This document shows, piece by piece, positions 37,835 through 47,470 of a stretch of DNA of 64,000 nucleotides. Position 1 is the first letter of the stretch. Each line of letters begins with the position of its first letter. Below the pieces are notes generated by a model, which worked only from the letters and a program-made list of their open reading frames with translations, did not search any database and was not told where the DNA came from. Position numbers and translations under genes: made by a program. Origin of the DNA: Pleurostoma richardsiae (lineage: Eukaryota > Ascomycota > Sordariomycetes > Calosphaeriales > Pleurostomataceae); NCBI GenBank assembly GCA_030052745.1, contig JANBVO010000029.1:62001-126000 (forward strand). The letters are read 5' to 3'.

Positions 37835-38535
37835 GATTTCTGATTCGTTGCTGAGTTTAATGCGTATTTTTCATGATTACTATGGATGAAAAAACAATTG
37901 TATATGATTGGCTGGGACAAGCTATCCGTAAGGGGGAACCCTCGAGACATCCTCATTCATGCTTGGAGGTTGGTCAACCTCTATTACTACGTCGGCGGAC
38001 AGCACATAGCAGACCATGGAAACTAGCAGATCTAAAATGCACGTGAGGTTGTATGGAAGCTACTGGTGAGTGCTGGCTCTCAGTTGTCACGGTCTCAGCT
38101 CCAACTTCAACAGCGTACAGGGAAGAAGAGGAACAGCCCTTGTCGTGGATGTCACTCGTGAGTGTCATTCTGGATTTCCTTTCCTATTAATCTACCCGTA
38201 GCTCCTAGTTTTACAAGCCCTTCGCCTCTCTTCAGGCTGGTGGACCATCACTGGGGCGTTCCATACCGTCAGTCGCTGCGCAACTCCACCGCCAATTGAA
38301 AAAGCTTGAGAACTCCGCTAGCCATCGAGAACACCACTCGGAAATACGCATAGACCATGAGACATACCGTCGTATCCGCTGTCCCAGCAGAAAGAAAAAG
38401 AGAGGAGTAAGCAAAAATCTGCGCGCTCCTTTCTTTCGTCCCTTTACACAAGCAACCCTTATAAGGGCGTCGTCTATCAACTCCAACCTCCACCCCCGGG
38501 CCATCTAGCGCCGTTCCCATCTGATCATCTATTTC
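37835..38535. other. intergenic DNA
   Basis: About 700 bp, somewhat richer in A and T than its surroundings, lies between the second tRNA-Gly and the 3' end of the MINDY gene. It should include the Pol III upstream region of the tRNA and the 3' UTR of the deubiquitinase. I see no gene. Confidence 0.6.
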
Positions 38536-41373
38536 CTACATGACCACGCAGTCCCTGTCCCTGCCGTTACCCCCAGCGGTAGAAGCTGGCGGCACCCCTT
38601 GGCGATAGCTTCCCCTGGCCCCCGTACCAGGGTATCCCGCCTGCGGCCGTGGCAACCGCGTCGACGATGTAGAAGGTGTGCTGGGACCAGGGCTGCTGCT
38701 GGTAGTCATCCCCGGACTGCTGGCCGGATGGTTGGGGTGGCCTGCGGGCGGGACGTACGGCGTCTGCTTGGCAGCCTGCTCGTACGACGGCGGGGCCTCG
38801 TCCAGCCCATCCTCAGCAGGGCGGCTGACGCCCCCGGTGCGCTGGACGGGTGGCACAAGCGGGCGGACTTGCTGGACCACCGGCCTCGAGACATTGCTGG
38901 CGCTGCCGCGACTGCTCGTGGTCGTGATGGGAATGTTGACCTGGCTGGAGCTGCGCCTATGCGGCGTGACTGGCGCACCGCCACGAGCTCGAGGCGACCG
39001 ACGAGCGCCGCCACGCAGTGAAGGTGTCGGCTGGTGTGCTTGCTGCTCGATATACTGTTCAGACAACAGGCTCTCCCGGCGCCGGCGCGCTTGTTCAGCA
39101 CGGTGGCGTTCGTCTTCCTCTTCCTGGAGCTGGAGCGCGAGGGCGAGGTCGCGGTCTTCTTGCTCGTGCTTAGGTGAGACGGGAGGATCCTGAGAGGGCT
39201 GGCTCCTGTGGCCCCTCTGCCTACCTTGCACTGTGGTCCAGCTGCCGTCGTCCCCGGGAGATGTGTAGTCGCCGTTCCTAGCTGCATCTGGAAAGGATCC
39301 AGGAGTAGAACCTGACGCTCCTTGCTGGTGGTGAGCACCTCCGACAACACGAAAGTCTCCAGAGAAGAATTCGGAGCGTTCGCCATTAACGTCAACAAGT
39401 GACTCCCAGACGACTTCGTCATGCGACGCATATCCGGCGTCAGTTACGAGGCCGAATAGCTGGAGGGTCTGTGGATGGCGATATAAGGTCGAGAAATGGT
39501 CGTTTCGGAAGAGGATGGCAACAGAGCCCGGCTGTATTGCCTTCGTGATGACCTCTAAGCCCCACGGCGTAAGCTGGGTTGCAGATGTGCTCAGGAAAGA
39601 CTTGATGGTAAGGATGTCCTGATAGATCTCCTGCTCTTCCTCCGTGAGACCCTGGTGTGATGTACTGCTCAGCTTCTCCTCGAGCTCTTCTTCTCGGAAG
39701 AGCAGATTCTGAGCGTCTTCATAGGAGACTGCGCGACGACTGAGAGCCTCGTAGGCTGCTTCTGTTGTGGATGGCAACCATCCATGCAGTAGCGGAATTG
39801 AAAAAGTGGCATAGAGCGACATCTCTTTGGTGTCCTCGAAGGTGCCGGGAATGAGGTCTCCTCTCTCGGTCGGATGAAGGTGTGTAAGTGAGGTACGCTT
39901 GTAAGCAGTGACAAGTTCCGCGGTAGGGATGAAGCGCGGGTTGACGTTCATCCCAGTGTGGAGACCCTGCAGGAAGTTGTAAAGCTCAAAAACGTCTGGT
40001 AATGGTACGTCGGGATTCGTCCTTCGCGAGGACATGAGCTCTTCGATTACTGCCTCTAGCAACAACCCAAGGCTAACCTGCTCACGAGATCTCAAAGTCT
40101 CCACCAGAGCAGTATTTTGCGAGTCAGGCGGTGTTGTTAAGGTGAGCGCGTTGACAAGAGCCACAAGCGGACAGGGTCCGTTCGCATTCTGGACAAGTAT
40201 CGGTGATGTCCTCGGGTTTTTAGCCGCATTGATATCGTACCAGTTGATGTTCTTGATCTGATAGGTCTCTGCCTTCGACACGGCTGCAGGCCGTGGTGGT
40301 TGGGCAGGAGGCTCGTCTACCGACTTTCGCGGGGGTAGCGAAGGAGGTTGCTCTTCTGGCTGTCGAGCAGGGAGAGGAGGCGCTTCCTCCGAGTCTCCAT
40401 CGAAGTTCTCCCAAGTGCTCTGTCTCGAAGGCGGTCCGGGCGCAGGCTCATTGTCAATCAAGTTCCAATCATCCACTGGCCCGCCATTTGTTGTCGTAGG
40501 AATTGGCGGTGGCTTCATCGGCGCCTTGCCTTTGTCTTGAGCGCCGAGGTCGTCCCAGGCGTTACTGTCCTCCAGCGCCTCGTTGTCCACCAATTCTACC
40601 GGTGCATGCAAGGGCGAAGAATCCGCCTTCTGCGTCGAAACTTCGCCCCAGTCAGCGGAACCCTCCTCCGAGGGTAGAGACAACAGTGCCGGCGAATTGG
40701 AGACCGGCACCGCTGGTGCTGTTTGCGAAGGAACTTGAGTATCCCATATATCCTTTCCCGACTCCTGATCTGCACTAGACACTACAGCCGGAGCTGCCAG
40801 CGTGCTCTTCTGCCCACCCAGCGCGGGTTGCCAAGGATTGTTGCTTCCTTCACTCAAATTCATTTGCGCGAAGGGCTGCGAAGGCGGCAGAGGTGGGGTC
40901 TGAGAAGGAGGAGGCGGCACAGGCGGCACGTTCACAGCGCCTCGACTGCCAGCTGGTGAGGGCTTCCTCTTGAAAGGATTGGTTTCTGTCCTGCCGACAC
41001 CGCTCCCAGCTCCACCGCCGGCACCTGGTCTCAGCGAAGGTGGTGCCTTATTCAAGTCGGGTCCGCCCTGCGCTGAAGGGTGCAATCGGTTCGCCTCTTC
41101 TCCCCAGACATTCTCTTCATCATCCTCGAGGTTCGGCGTTGCCCCTGGACCCCCCGGCCGTAGTGACGCTGGCACATCTGCAGGGAGAGCTCCGTCAGCT
41201 GCTTCACTGCCGGGGCGCGGCCTCTGCTGGCTGACATCGGCCCACGGCTTGTCCGCACTTGTGTCGGACTCGGTTGCCGACCACAGCTCCTGTCTTATGT
41301 CCTGCATCCGAACTTGTGAAGGAGGGTTTGTATCGATGGCAGCGTTTGCAGGGAGGGGCTTCCGGGTCACCAT
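38536..41373 (-). CDS. MINDY-family deubiquitinase with C-terminal CaaX box
   Basis: Cysteine protease that trims ubiquitin chains; the family (MINDY-1/2, yeast Miy1) prefers K48-linked chains. It is a single exon of 945 aa. The first roughly 370 residues are low-complexity, rich in Pro, Ser and acidic residues. The catalytic domain starts near YQIKNINWYDI and spans about residues 375-690. The nucleophile is Cys401 in NANGPCPL, with the conserved Gln395 just before it, and the probable catalytic His is His626 in FRNDHFSTLYRH. A Gln/Glu/Arg-rich helical segment (ALALQLQEEEDERH, like a ubiquitin-interacting motif) follows, then a Pro/Ser-rich tail. The protein ends in CVVM, a CaaX prenylation motif expected to anchor it to membranes. 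It is nearly three times longer than the catalytic domain, but the frame is intact. Confidence 0.95.
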   Translation of the reverse strand: MVTRKPLPANAAIDTNPPSQVRMQDIRQELWSATESDTSADKPWADVSQQRPRPGSEAADGALPADVPASLRPGGPGATPNLEDDEENVWGEEANRLHPSAQGGPDLNKAPPSLRPGAGGGAGSGVGRTETNPFKRKPSPAGSRGAVNVPPVPPPPSQTPPLPPSQPFAQMNLSEGSNNPWQPALGGQKSTLAAPAVVSSADQESGKDIWDTQVPSQTAPAVPVSNSPALLSLPSEEGSADWGEVSTQKADSSPLHAPVELVDNEALEDSNAWDDLGAQDKGKAPMKPPPIPTTTNGGPVDDWNLIDNEPAPGPPSRQSTWENFDGDSEEAPPLPARQPEEQPPSLPPRKSVDEPPAQPPRPAAVSKAETYQIKNINWYDINAAKNPRTSPILVQNANGPCPLVALVNALTLTTPPDSQNTALVETLRSREQVSLGLLLEAVIEELMSSRRTNPDVPLPDVFELYNFLQGLHTGMNVNPRFIPTAELVTAYKRTSLTHLHPTERGDLIPGTFEDTKEMSLYATFSIPLLHGWLPSTTEAAYEALSRRAVSYEDAQNLLFREEELEEKLSSTSHQGLTEEEQEIYQDILTIKSFLSTSATQLTPWGLEVITKAIQPGSVAILFRNDHFSTLYRHPQTLQLFGLVTDAGYASHDEVVWESLVDVNGERSEFFSGDFRVVGGAHHQQGASGSTPGSFPDAARNGDYTSPGDDGSWTTVQGRQRGHRSQPSQDPPVSPKHEQEDRDLALALQLQEEEDERHRAEQARRRRESLLSEQYIEQQAHQPTPSLRGGARRSPRARGGAPVTPHRRSSSQVNIPITTTSSRGSASNVSRPVVQQVRPLVPPVQRTGGVSRPAEDGLDEAPPSYEQAAKQTPYVPPAGHPNHPASSPGMTTSSSPGPSTPSTSSTRLPRPQAGYPGTGARGSYRQGVPPASTAGGNGRDRDCVVM

Positions 41374-42498
41374 TGTCGCGAGAGCCTCGGTGGAGGTCGG
41401 AGAGAAGAGTAGAGGCGCTCAGAAGCTACTCAACTGACTGTAGCCCGATGGCAGGTGTAGAATACTTCTTAAGAGTGGCTGATCAGGAAGAGGCGGCTGA
41501 TGGTTGGGAGGAGTCAGGGAGTCGTCAATGAGGGAGGTTGGTGTTGCGGAGCGTACGGCGGGAAAGGAACCGCCGTACTGCTTGTGCCGCTGCGTTTGGA
41601 GGTCAATGCTGGTCCCAGGGGTAAGAGGCGCACTGAATGGTCGAAAGGCAGCTTACCTTGAGCGGTTGTTGCTATAGAAGGAGCTGTGTAATCAGTGCAT
41701 CATCAGTCATACTGATATGAGGATAATCTCTGTGTTCGGTGTCTCAAGAGAGCGGTACAGCGGTTTTGGAGTTTGTGTTCAGGAAGTAACAAGTGGCGGT
41801 GCACCGTACCGGGACGGTATAAGACAGGGACACACGGGTAAAGGTGGAGGGGTGTCGGTGTTGGTTTTGGCGGGGTGGTACGCTTGGCAAGGCGACGGTG
41901 CTCAGCACAAAGCTTACGTCGGTACCCACGGAGTACAGATGCCTCTTGCTAGCCTGCAAATACGATGCCCAGGCAGCAGCTCCTGATTCTACGTACAGTA
42001 GACTACCGACCTAGAAGGCAATGCCTCTCGTTCCTAATACGCGGAGGCCGAATTTAGACAGGCGAACTCGTGGCCTCTCGACTCTGAACTTGCGTGGTGC
42101 CGCCGCGCGTCGTCATCGGTTTGGCTCCCCTGCCACCCAGGAAAGCCCCCCAAGGCAGCACCAGCCACACTGTTGACGATCGCCATGACGCACCTTGCAG
42201 CGCCGCTCATTGGCTGGTGTCTACTGGCGCCACACTCGCTAATCCGGAGGCAAACGGAGGCGGAGCCAGCTCGGGCCGGATCCGAGGCCGGGAGGTACCG
42301 GTCTCCACCTCAGCGGGAATCAACGAACCTCAAACCAGGTTCTTTAAATCCTGGGAGCTGGATCGCTCGCTATGTGCTTGATGCAGACGGCGGGAGTTTA
42401 ATCGGTGGAGTAAACTTGAAAGAAGCTGAAATAAGATATGCCAGCATAAACTCCGCTCGCGGAACGCTCGTCCGAGATCCAGCTGATATTTTGTTTGC

Positions 42499-42530
42499 TT
42501 GGCACCGGTAGGAGTCGAACAGGGTGCCAA
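42499..42530 (-). repeat. tRNA-derived hairpin relic
   Basis: TTGGCACC and GGTGCCAA form a perfect 8-bp inverted repeat. The 16-nt loop read on the minus strand contains TGTTCGACTCCT, very close to the tRNA T-loop/B-box consensus GGTTCGANTCC. It looks like an acceptor stem joined directly to a T-arm, that is, a tRNA with its D and anticodon arms deleted. It cannot fold as a full tRNA. Confidence 0.5.
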
Positions 42531-42770
42531 GGAAAAGCTCAGGGTAGCTGACAAAAAGAGAAACTGACCAGGCCGGTCAAGCTCTTCTTCACTTCATCAG
42601 GCCCAGCCCCAGGATCTCAGCGTCCTGGGCTACTGCGCCCCCTGCCCTTTCGGCTTTGTGGGTATTGTTTTGCGGCTGATCCCTCCTCCCCAGCATGCGT
42701 CATGAGGGCAAGTACGGTAGGGGGCCGTGTCTGAGGTTCATAGGATGAAAGCTGTTTTCGAAGGAAGAGG

Positions 42771-42798
42771 GTGTTTAACCGTTAGGCCACCGCGCTCC
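42771..42798 (-). repeat. tRNA 5'-half-like fragment
   Basis: On the minus strand this reads GGAGCGCGG followed by TGGCCTAACGGTTA, matching a tRNA 5' acceptor strand plus D-arm/A-box. No matching 3' acceptor strand (GCGCTCC) with a T-arm is found within a normal tRNA length downstream, so this is a fragment rather than a working gene. Its acceptor sequence does not pair with the hairpin relic 270 bp away, so the two probably come from different tRNAs. Confidence 0.4.
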
Positions 42799-43420
42799 CC
42801 AGCTACCTCACCGCTGTTGAAAACATTACCTCTTAATTGAATATATAGGACGTTATCATGCTGCCAGAGATCATATAAGATGACTGCATAATGTCCAAAC
42901 GACTATGCGCTCTGGGAAGCCCTTGTAGAGAACCTCCTCAGCCTCCATACTTCCACCGTCTTCCTCTCTGCATTGGCCCACAACTTCCGCTTTGACTTCC
43001 TCCCAACCCATAGGTTATGTCACAACACATGAGAGCCTCCTGAGCAAGCTCTCAGTCTACCCTCGTACATGTCCCCAGTGACCTGCCTGTTCGGTCGCCA
43101 GATCGTATAGGATGTCCCTTGTGACAAAATGCAGAGGCAGGTAGCCGGCAGTGTTCAGCATGCACCAAACGGTCTGGCATGGTATTTCTAGTACGAGAAG
43201 ATCGAAAGCAGCCTGCTGTACACGGAGCAACCGCTGCTGGACTTCGGATGCCATGATGATGTCTCCGCAGTTAACCAACGCCAGCTTGAAAAACAACCAT
43301 AACAGAGCCTGACGATGAGATGAAGGAGAGAAAAGACCAGAGCTTGCATTACACCGACATCCAGTTACAAACGTTCGCTAAAGATATGCTATTTGCAAGG
43401 CCCCAGAGACTGGCCGGCAA

Positions 43421-44588
43421 TCACCTGCCGACGCCCATCTTCTCCAACCTCCTACAACTCGGGGTCTCGAACCGGTTCGCGACGTCCATCTTGATCGGGT
43501 CCTGCCTGAACCAGCCCTGCGCCTCGTCGTACAGCCGCTGCTTGTGCAGCATCTCGTTCTCGCACTCGGCCCGCAGGTGGCGCACCAGCTTGATCTCCGC
43601 ATTCTTGTCCAGCTGTGACAGCTTGTACTGTGTGTACGACTGGACGTCCCTCGGGTTCACAAAGTACTTGACCTTGAGGTTGGCCGTCTCGCGCTCTTGC
43701 GTGAAGGGGGGTTCGGGCGTGTCGAAGACCATACGGGGACCGGCCGGCTGCGTGGTGCCGCCGGAGAAGAGGGATTGGAGCAGCGGGAAGATGAAGAGAA
43801 TCAAGATAGGCAGGAGGCCCAGGAGTGTGCTCGTCAAGCTGGATTCCCGCTGGCCCTGTGCCGGGTCCCGCGGCCGCCTCCGAGGTCGGCCGCCGCCGAA
43901 CTGGTGGACACGGACGCCCGGGCCGCCGAAGTTAAAGACGAACTGCGGCCCCGTATCAAAGCCTGTGTGCTGTTAGCTTAATAGCCTCCTCATCGTTGTT
44001 AGAGGGAATCGACGCCTGCCACATACCTCCAAATGGGCCACCGAATCCGCCGCCGCCGAAGAACCTCTGGAACATCTCCTCCGGACTGATCTCATCGTCC
44101 CACATACCACCACCCATACCTCTGCCTCCACCTCCACCGCCACCGGCACCGCCGCCCCCGGCCGCACTCCTCGCCGCAAACCCGCTGAACGGGTTGGACT
44201 GCTGCGCGCTGGCGAACCTGCTGTCGGGATCCGTCCCGAACCGGTCGAACTTCTCCCTCTTCTCCTTGTCGCCCAGGACGCTGAACGCGCGCGCCACCAT
44301 CTTGAAGGCCTCGTCGGCGTGCTCGTGGCCGTTCTTGTCCGGGTGCGTCAGCAGCGACAGCTTGCGGTAGGCGCGCTTGATCTCCGAGTCCGTCACCGTC
44401 GTGCGCACCTCCTCCAGCCCCAGGATGTTGTAGAAGTCGGTGGGCTTGCACCGCCGGATCCGCAGCACCGCCTGCTTCTGCTCCACCGTGTACTTGCGCT
44501 CCTGGTTGCCCTGGTTGTGCTCGCGGCTGCGGGCCGCGCCCGAGGACCCGGAGGCGTCGGCCCCGGAGGCGGTTGCGCTGGGTGGCAT
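43421..44588 (-). CDS. ER membrane J-domain cochaperone (DNAJB12/B14, Hlj1 type)
   Basis: An Hsp40 that recruits Hsp70 to the cytosolic face of the ER for membrane-protein quality control and ERAD. Exons 44588-44027 and 43962-43421, joined across a 64-nt GTATGT-CAG intron, give 367 aa. The J domain spans about residues 50-118 (DFYNILGL to KFDRFG) with HPD at 82-84. A Gly-rich linker follows (about 138-212), with poly-Gly and GGGGFGG runs. One hydrophobic helix lies at about 234-254 (LLGLLPILILFIFPLL). The C-terminal DUF1977-like luminal region is RMVFDTPEPPF through the end. This order (J, Gly-rich, TM, DUF1977) is diagnostic of the DNAJB12/14 group. It shares a roughly 590-bp divergent promoter with the gene at 45182. 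Confidence 0.93.
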
Positions 44589-45181
44589 GGTTGCCGACCC
44601 TCGTTCGTCTTTGGTAGGATCGTCGCGGGTGCTGTGCCGAGTTGCTGTATCCTGATGTGTTGCGGTGTTATTGTCGTACGGTCACCGGATCAGGAGGCTC
44701 AGCTAAGGTACACAGAGTCGTCTGGCCTTGCGGGGGTGGTCGTGGATCCGACACGAAGACACCGTCGAATGGGCTTGCAGATCTGGGCTCGACGGGACAC
44801 CAACGGATACAGGATGAATTGACGTCGTCGCAAGTGGCCAGACTGCTTCTGAATCTCGATGGTCTCGCGTGATCTCCGTGGGGAACCAAGGCGTCGTGGG
44901 GTTGACAACGGCTTGATAATATTAAATATTTGAGTTGGGAAGGTGGCTTTTTCCATGTGGCTTGGCTGCTGATCACGATAAGGAACGGCCCTCCTATCTG
45001 CTGCTGCTTGGTCCATGCAGCCTTAGTCATCTACGGAGCTCTTCCTGCAGGGGTTCGAACAGGCATCACGTCACTGTGCTTCCTCGGTTTCTCGCCGAAA
45101 ATTATCGTCAAGGGCAGAAGAAGCCCAGCTTCTATGCAAAGATATCCCAGCCACCAGAGCCTCCGGAGTTAAGTCTCCACA
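44589..45181. promoter_or_regulatory. divergent promoter, DnaJ / Aim19-like
   Basis: 593 bp separates two start codons pointing away from each other. It contains an AT-rich spot (TAATATTAAATATT) near 44915-44930. I did not recognise a heat-shock element array (repeated NGAAN) or other defined operator. Confidence 0.6.
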
Positions 45182-45684
45182 ATGTCCTCAGCCGCAGAGA
45201 CACCCGAGCCGCCGAAGTCGCTAACAGCAAAGCTCAATGCCTGGGGACGTAAGCTCTTTCCCCTCTACTCCCCGCAACGTCCCCAGTCCAGTTGATCGCT
45301 AACATCTTCCACCCAGTATCCTCGTTCCCAGGCATGGGCCTGGCGACCTTGATAACCGCCCTGCATGCACGCCCCTTCCAACCCCTTCCAATGACATTCG
45401 TCCCACTCCTGGCCTTCTCCAGCTACCTCAACGTTGCCGGCTTCAAGCTCGACAGCGCCGGCATCACGGCTGCCTGGAGCGGGCTCTACGTGCTGCTCGC
45501 AATGCGCCGGCGCTCGCCTAGGGGGCTGCGGGGGAAGTTCTCCGCACGAGGGCTGGTGCGCGGGACCGCCATGGGCCTGGGGACCGTGAATACTGTGGCG
45601 GGCGGGTGGGCTTATGCGATGGGGGACAGGGCGAAGGAGACGGAGGAGAGGAAGGAGAGGAATCGCTGGGGGAACCAGGCGTGA
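45182..45684 (+). CDS. small mitochondrial membrane protein, Aim19-like
   Basis: Two exons are inferred: 45182-45248 and 45317-45684. The intron is GTAAGC-CAG, and the join gives 144 aa. After a Pro/Ser-rich N-terminus (MSSAAETPEPPKS), the protein has two or three moderately hydrophobic helices: FPGMGLATLITALHA, MTFVPLLAFSSYLNVAGF and ITAAWSGLYVLLAMRR, plus a C-terminal GTAMGLGTVNTVAGGWAYAMG segment. It ends in a charged tail. Size, helix layout and the FVPLL / AWS-Y motifs resemble the fungal Aim19 family of mitochondrial proteins, whose biochemical role is not known. I did not verify this by alignment. A different small membrane protein is possible. Confidence 0.75.
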
Positions 45685-46371
45685 AGAAGAGGGCAAGGTT
45701 ACCAATACCGCTCGCTTCAGAGTATGAGCCTTGTCCAGAAAGAGGATTGTGGTGGAGAGTGTACGATAAATGTAGTGTGGCACATGAAACGGCGTCACGG
45801 AAAGGCTAAAAGGCAGGGAGACTCTGAATGCCGGCGAACATCGTCGGGGCTCATCGAGCATCACGGCTTCAGCCGTGCCTCGTTGTATAATTTTGGAGCG
45901 AGCTAGGCTGGTATGTGGTCCACGAAGGGACATCCAGTACCCAGAGGGAACATCCTCAAATGCTCTCGTAGAACATAGTTCTAGTATAATAGTACACAAG
46001 AAAAAACACAATGGCGCAGCCGCCAGCCCAAGGGCAACGCCGGGAGACATCTCAGCTCTTGATAGCCTCCGCATCTGGCCCACCATGCAGAAGGATGCCA
46101 ATACAAAAATGATGAGAGAACCAAAAACACGCCTGAACCCCTAGCCGATTCATCTCGTCTCTTCAGGACCCTGACGGGTTTGGGACGTCGGCCACGCATG
46201 CATGGTGCCCGCTTGCTATTCCGTTTTTCCGATGTCTGATACCGATTCCCAGATCGTCTTGCCAAAGTCATGCTGCCGATACCGTTCTCAACTCCTGGGT
46301 GTTTATGCGAGAGGATACAAAGAAGACAATATGGAGGTATGTGGGTGAATGCGTGTCTGACGCTATGTTTG
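45685..46371. other. intergenic DNA between convergent genes
   Basis: 687 bp between the 3' ends of the Aim19-like gene (plus) and the phosphatase gene (minus). It should hold both 3' UTRs and polyadenylation sites. No gene is seen. Confidence 0.65.
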
Positions 46372-47470
46372 TCAAGGGAGGCCTTCTTTGACTTCCTTAT
46401 ATCGTTTTTCGTTTCTGCTCTCCATCTTGGCTCCGCTGATGACCCAGAGAATTAGAACGCAGAACGTGAAAAGGGTGGCCCGGAAGAAGCTGCGCACTCG
46501 AAATCCCAGCGAAGAGCCATTAGGGAACAAATTGGAGAGACTTGAAAGCTCAAAGTCCGTGATGTACTTGGTATCGCATTCCCGGACTTTGGGTGTTGCG
46601 TACGACTTGTATTCGTCCAGGATGGTCGAGAGATCCCAACCGGACACCTTGCGCACAACAGCCACCACACAACCTGTCCGATGCTGATGGCCTAGTCAGT
46701 AAACCAAACCCAGAAGGTCGAGGTCCAGAGTGATAACTCACTTTACCATGGTTGCAGTGGATGAGGAGAGGGTGGTTTTGCCGGTCAAGGACGAGACGGA
46801 GGATCGCCTTCATTGTCTTCATAGGAATCTCCTCCTTCTTGGTTCCCTTCATATCAAAGACATAGTGCTTGATGCCGTTTGCTTTCAGAAACGGTTCATA
46901 CGTTTCTGGGAAGTCCTTTTGGACTAGGGTCCTGTTCCACAGGTGTTAGCTATCGGTTTGCGTGGCACAACGGGCCTGTTTTGGTTTGGCTTACACGACC
47001 GTCTTCAACTCTAGGCTCTTCAAAAAGGGATAATCTCCCTCTTTGGGAAAACTGCTTCGATATACTCCCGGGACCACAACACCAAAGTTGAGTGGCTGCC
47101 CAGAGGGTGTGGCATGGAGATCCGAGTCCTGTTCCGAACTTCCCGAAGCATCATCGTCATAATCGGCCACAGTCTTCTCATCCCTAGGATTGGAGCGGTC
47201 CATGGCAGCTCCTGGTGTAATCTCCGAGCTCGTGTAGCTACTAGACGACAGTGATGCCCGCCCCTCAGTATCGTCGCAGGGCGTGGGACCACCGAGTCTG
47301 GGTGCGCTAGTCTTAGGCTGCGCTTCTGCCGGCTGAGTCCCTCCCTCTTCTTCGAGAAATGTTCTCGCCGTCCTCTTCTTCGCCGAAATCATAGCGCCTG
47401 CTGACGATGCTGACAACAGAGCACTGTCCACCACCAGTTTCGTCATGAATCCCACCAAGACGAGATTCAT
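46372..47470 (-). CDS. Siw14/OCA-type atypical dual-specificity phosphatase
   Basis: A PFA-DSP family phosphatase; the yeast homologue Siw14 removes the 5-beta phosphate of inositol pyrophosphates. Three exons are inferred: 47470-46995, 46931-46742 and 46683-46372, giving 325 aa. The N-terminal roughly 115 residues are Ser/Thr/acidic and unconserved. The catalytic domain begins at LNFGVVVPGVYRSSFP. The active-site loop HCNHGKHRTG has Cys218 and Arg224 (CX5R), and the second intron (GTGAGT-CAG) splits this loop between Lys222 and His223. The general-acid region is within YVFDMKGTKKE. Unlike the compact soluble yeast enzyme, the C-terminus carries a hydrophobic helix (ATLFTFCVLILWVISGA) followed by about 18 charged residues, suggesting a tail anchor. 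Confidence 0.92.

Larger units (their letters stand above)
41374..43420. other. intergenic DNA with tRNA-like relics
   Basis: About 2 kb with no confident gene. It should hold the MINDY promoter on its left. Two tRNA-like scraps occur at 42499-42530 and 42771-42798. On the minus strand a 65-79 codon frame at 43057-43296 has a fairly protein-like composition but no partner exons I can define. It may be a gene remnant. The right end is the 3' flank of the DnaJ gene. Confidence 0.5.

Noticed and set aside
38706-39431. 241-codon minus-strand frame inside the MINDY gene
   Set aside because: Out-of-frame shadow of the single long 945-aa frame that carries the catalytic motifs.
42499-42798. One tRNA gene with a long intron joining the two tRNA-like scraps
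   Set aside because: The acceptor sequences GGAGCGC and GGTGCCA do not pair, and no anticodon arm is present between them at a usable position.
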